Source: JAWLCA01 sp050485905 (GTDB lineage Bacteria > Pseudomonadota > Alphaproteobacteria > Rhodobacterales > Rhodobacteraceae). From it: a DNA stretch of 5,425 nucleotides. The position numbers were made by a program, and so were the translations under genes. Each line of letters opens with the position of its first letter. The stretch's first letter is position 1. The stretch lies in assembly GCA_050485905.1 (NCBI GenBank), contig JBJHCH010000166.1, positions 1 to 5,425 of the forward strand, written 5' to 3'. Shown piece by piece: positions 4,852 through 5,425 of this stretch. Below the pieces are notes generated by a model, which saw nothing but the letters and a program-made list of their open reading frames with translations, made no database searches and was not told where the DNA came from.

Positions 4852-5425
4852 GAAACGCCCCGCCCGCCCCGCTCCCCTCTCCCTCCGCGCGATCCGCTCG
4901 CGCGACCGCGCGCAGCCGCCGCCCGACCCGGCGCCCGACCCCACCCCCCAGATCAACGAGCTTGCCCGCGCCGCCCGCGCCTCGTGGCTGGGCCTTCTGG
5001 CCTATTTCTCCTTCGTCGGCGTCACCCTGATCGGGGTGCAGGATGCCGACTTCTTCCTGCCAGAGCGTCAGACGCAACTGCCGCTCATCGGCGTCACCAT
5101 CCCCACCGCGCTTTTCTTCTACATCGCCCCCGCGCTGGGGGCGGCGCTCTACGTCTACATGCACCTCTACCTGATGAAGCTGTGGGACGAGCTTGCCGCC
5201 GCCCCGCCCCGGCTGCGCGGCGCGCCCCTGTCCGACCGGGTCCTGCCCTGGCTGGTCAGCGATTTCGCGCTGCGCCTGCGCGGCGACGGCGCGGTGCCCG
5301 CCCGCCCGCTCTGGCCGCTCGCCTTTCTGGTCACGCTCGCGCTCCTGTTCCTCGCCGCCCCCCTGGTGCTCGGGGCCTTCTGGTGGCGGTCGATGCCGAA
5401 ACACGACTGGCACCTGACGATCCTC
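4850..5425 (+). CDS. Inner-membrane protein, resembling the membrane domain of pentapeptide-repeat proteins (3' partial)
   Basis: An open frame of 192 codons runs to the window edge. The frame is closed upstream by TAA 4817-4819, and TTG 4850 is the only conventional start codon before the first membrane segment, so it is the likely start. Residues 1-33 are basic and then proline-rich (LKRPARPAPLSLRAIRSRDR, then PPPDPAPDPTP). QINELARAARASWLGLLAYF begins the first membrane helix (about 45-63). The segment GVQDADFFLPERQTQLPLIGVTIP precedes helix two (about 84-108, with YVYMHLYLMKLWDEL after it), and a third helix covers about 155-179. The 'ARxxW...DADFF...TQLPLIGV...P...HLYL..LW' pattern resembles the N-terminal domain of alphaproteobacterial membrane proteins that carry pentapeptide repeats C-terminally. 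That part is outside the window, so the family is tentative. No link to PQQ is evident beyond position. Confidence 0.65.
   Translation, partial: MKRPARPAPLSLRAIRSRDRAQPPPDPAPDPTPQINELARAARASWLGLLAYFSFVGVTLIGVQDADFFLPERQTQLPLIGVTIPTALFFYIAPALGAALYVYMHLYLMKLWDELAAAPPRLRGAPLSDRVLPWLVSDFALRLRGDGAVPARPLWPLAFLVTLALLFLAAPLVLGAFWWRSMPKHDWHLTIL

Noticed and set aside
3090..5413. Several long open frames on the minus strand, e.g. 3987-4793, 3090-3869 and 4763-5413
   Set aside because: They lie opposite pqqC, pqqD, pqqE and the membrane protein gene, are rich in Gly/Ala/Arg/Pro/His, and show no recognisable domain. High GC makes such antisense frames common.
1..5425. tRNA or rRNA genes, CRISPR arrays, insertion sequences or integration sites
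   Set aside because: Reading both strands showed no cloverleaf-like tRNA, no regularly spaced repeats, no transposase or integrase coding sequence and no flanking duplications.

Overview
The window is a GC-rich (alphaproteobacterial-looking) stretch in which every supported gene lies on the + strand. Gene order, the methanol/alcohol-oxidation genes beside a complete pqq cluster, and the style of the PqqA peptide suggest a methylotrophic or alcohol-oxidising Rhodobacterales (Paracoccus/Rhodobacter-like) bacterium. That placement is inference, because no rRNA or other marker gene is present.

Bases 1-1514 hold the end of a quinoprotein alcohol dehydrogenase module. First comes the 3' end of what looks like its c-type cytochrome (XoxG / c-553i type). 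It overlaps by 17 bp the gene for a periplasmic binding-protein-like accessory factor (XoxJ/MxaJ family). That gene overlaps by 4 bp (ATGA) a gene for a secreted rhodanese-like 'PQQ-dependent catabolism-associated CXXCW motif' protein. The dehydrogenase itself (xoxF or mxaF type) should lie upstream of the window.

Bases 1515-1643 are the only sizeable non-coding gap inside the cluster. The gap is less GC-rich than its surroundings and contains a weak sigma70-like promoter candidate, a set of overlapping inverted repeats that could fold in alternative ways, and a strong Shine-Dalgarno sequence.

Bases 1644-4775 are a complete and apparently intact pqqABCDE operon. The 33-residue PqqA precursor carries the Glu16/Tyr20 pair that becomes PQQ. 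PqqD and the radical-SAM enzyme PqqE join those two side chains, PqqB hydroxylates the processed intermediate, and PqqC performs the final ring closure and oxidation. pqqB-C-D-E are joined by 4-8 bp overlaps, implying translational coupling, whereas pqqA and pqqB are separated by a 22-nt GC-rich gap that can form a hairpin. No pqqF/pqqG peptidase gene is seen. The cofactor made here would serve the dehydrogenase encoded just upstream.

Bases 4776-5425 start with a nested inverted repeat (8-bp outer arms, 6-bp inner arms). The 3' outer arm overlaps a TTG codon, the only usable start for the next gene. That gene encodes an inner-membrane protein open to the right edge, resembling the membrane domain of alphaproteobacterial pentapeptide-repeat proteins.

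I do not see a wholly new system here. The least understood parts are the rhodanese-like CXXCW protein, the structured pqqA leader, and the TTG-initiated membrane protein behind its nested inverted repeat.
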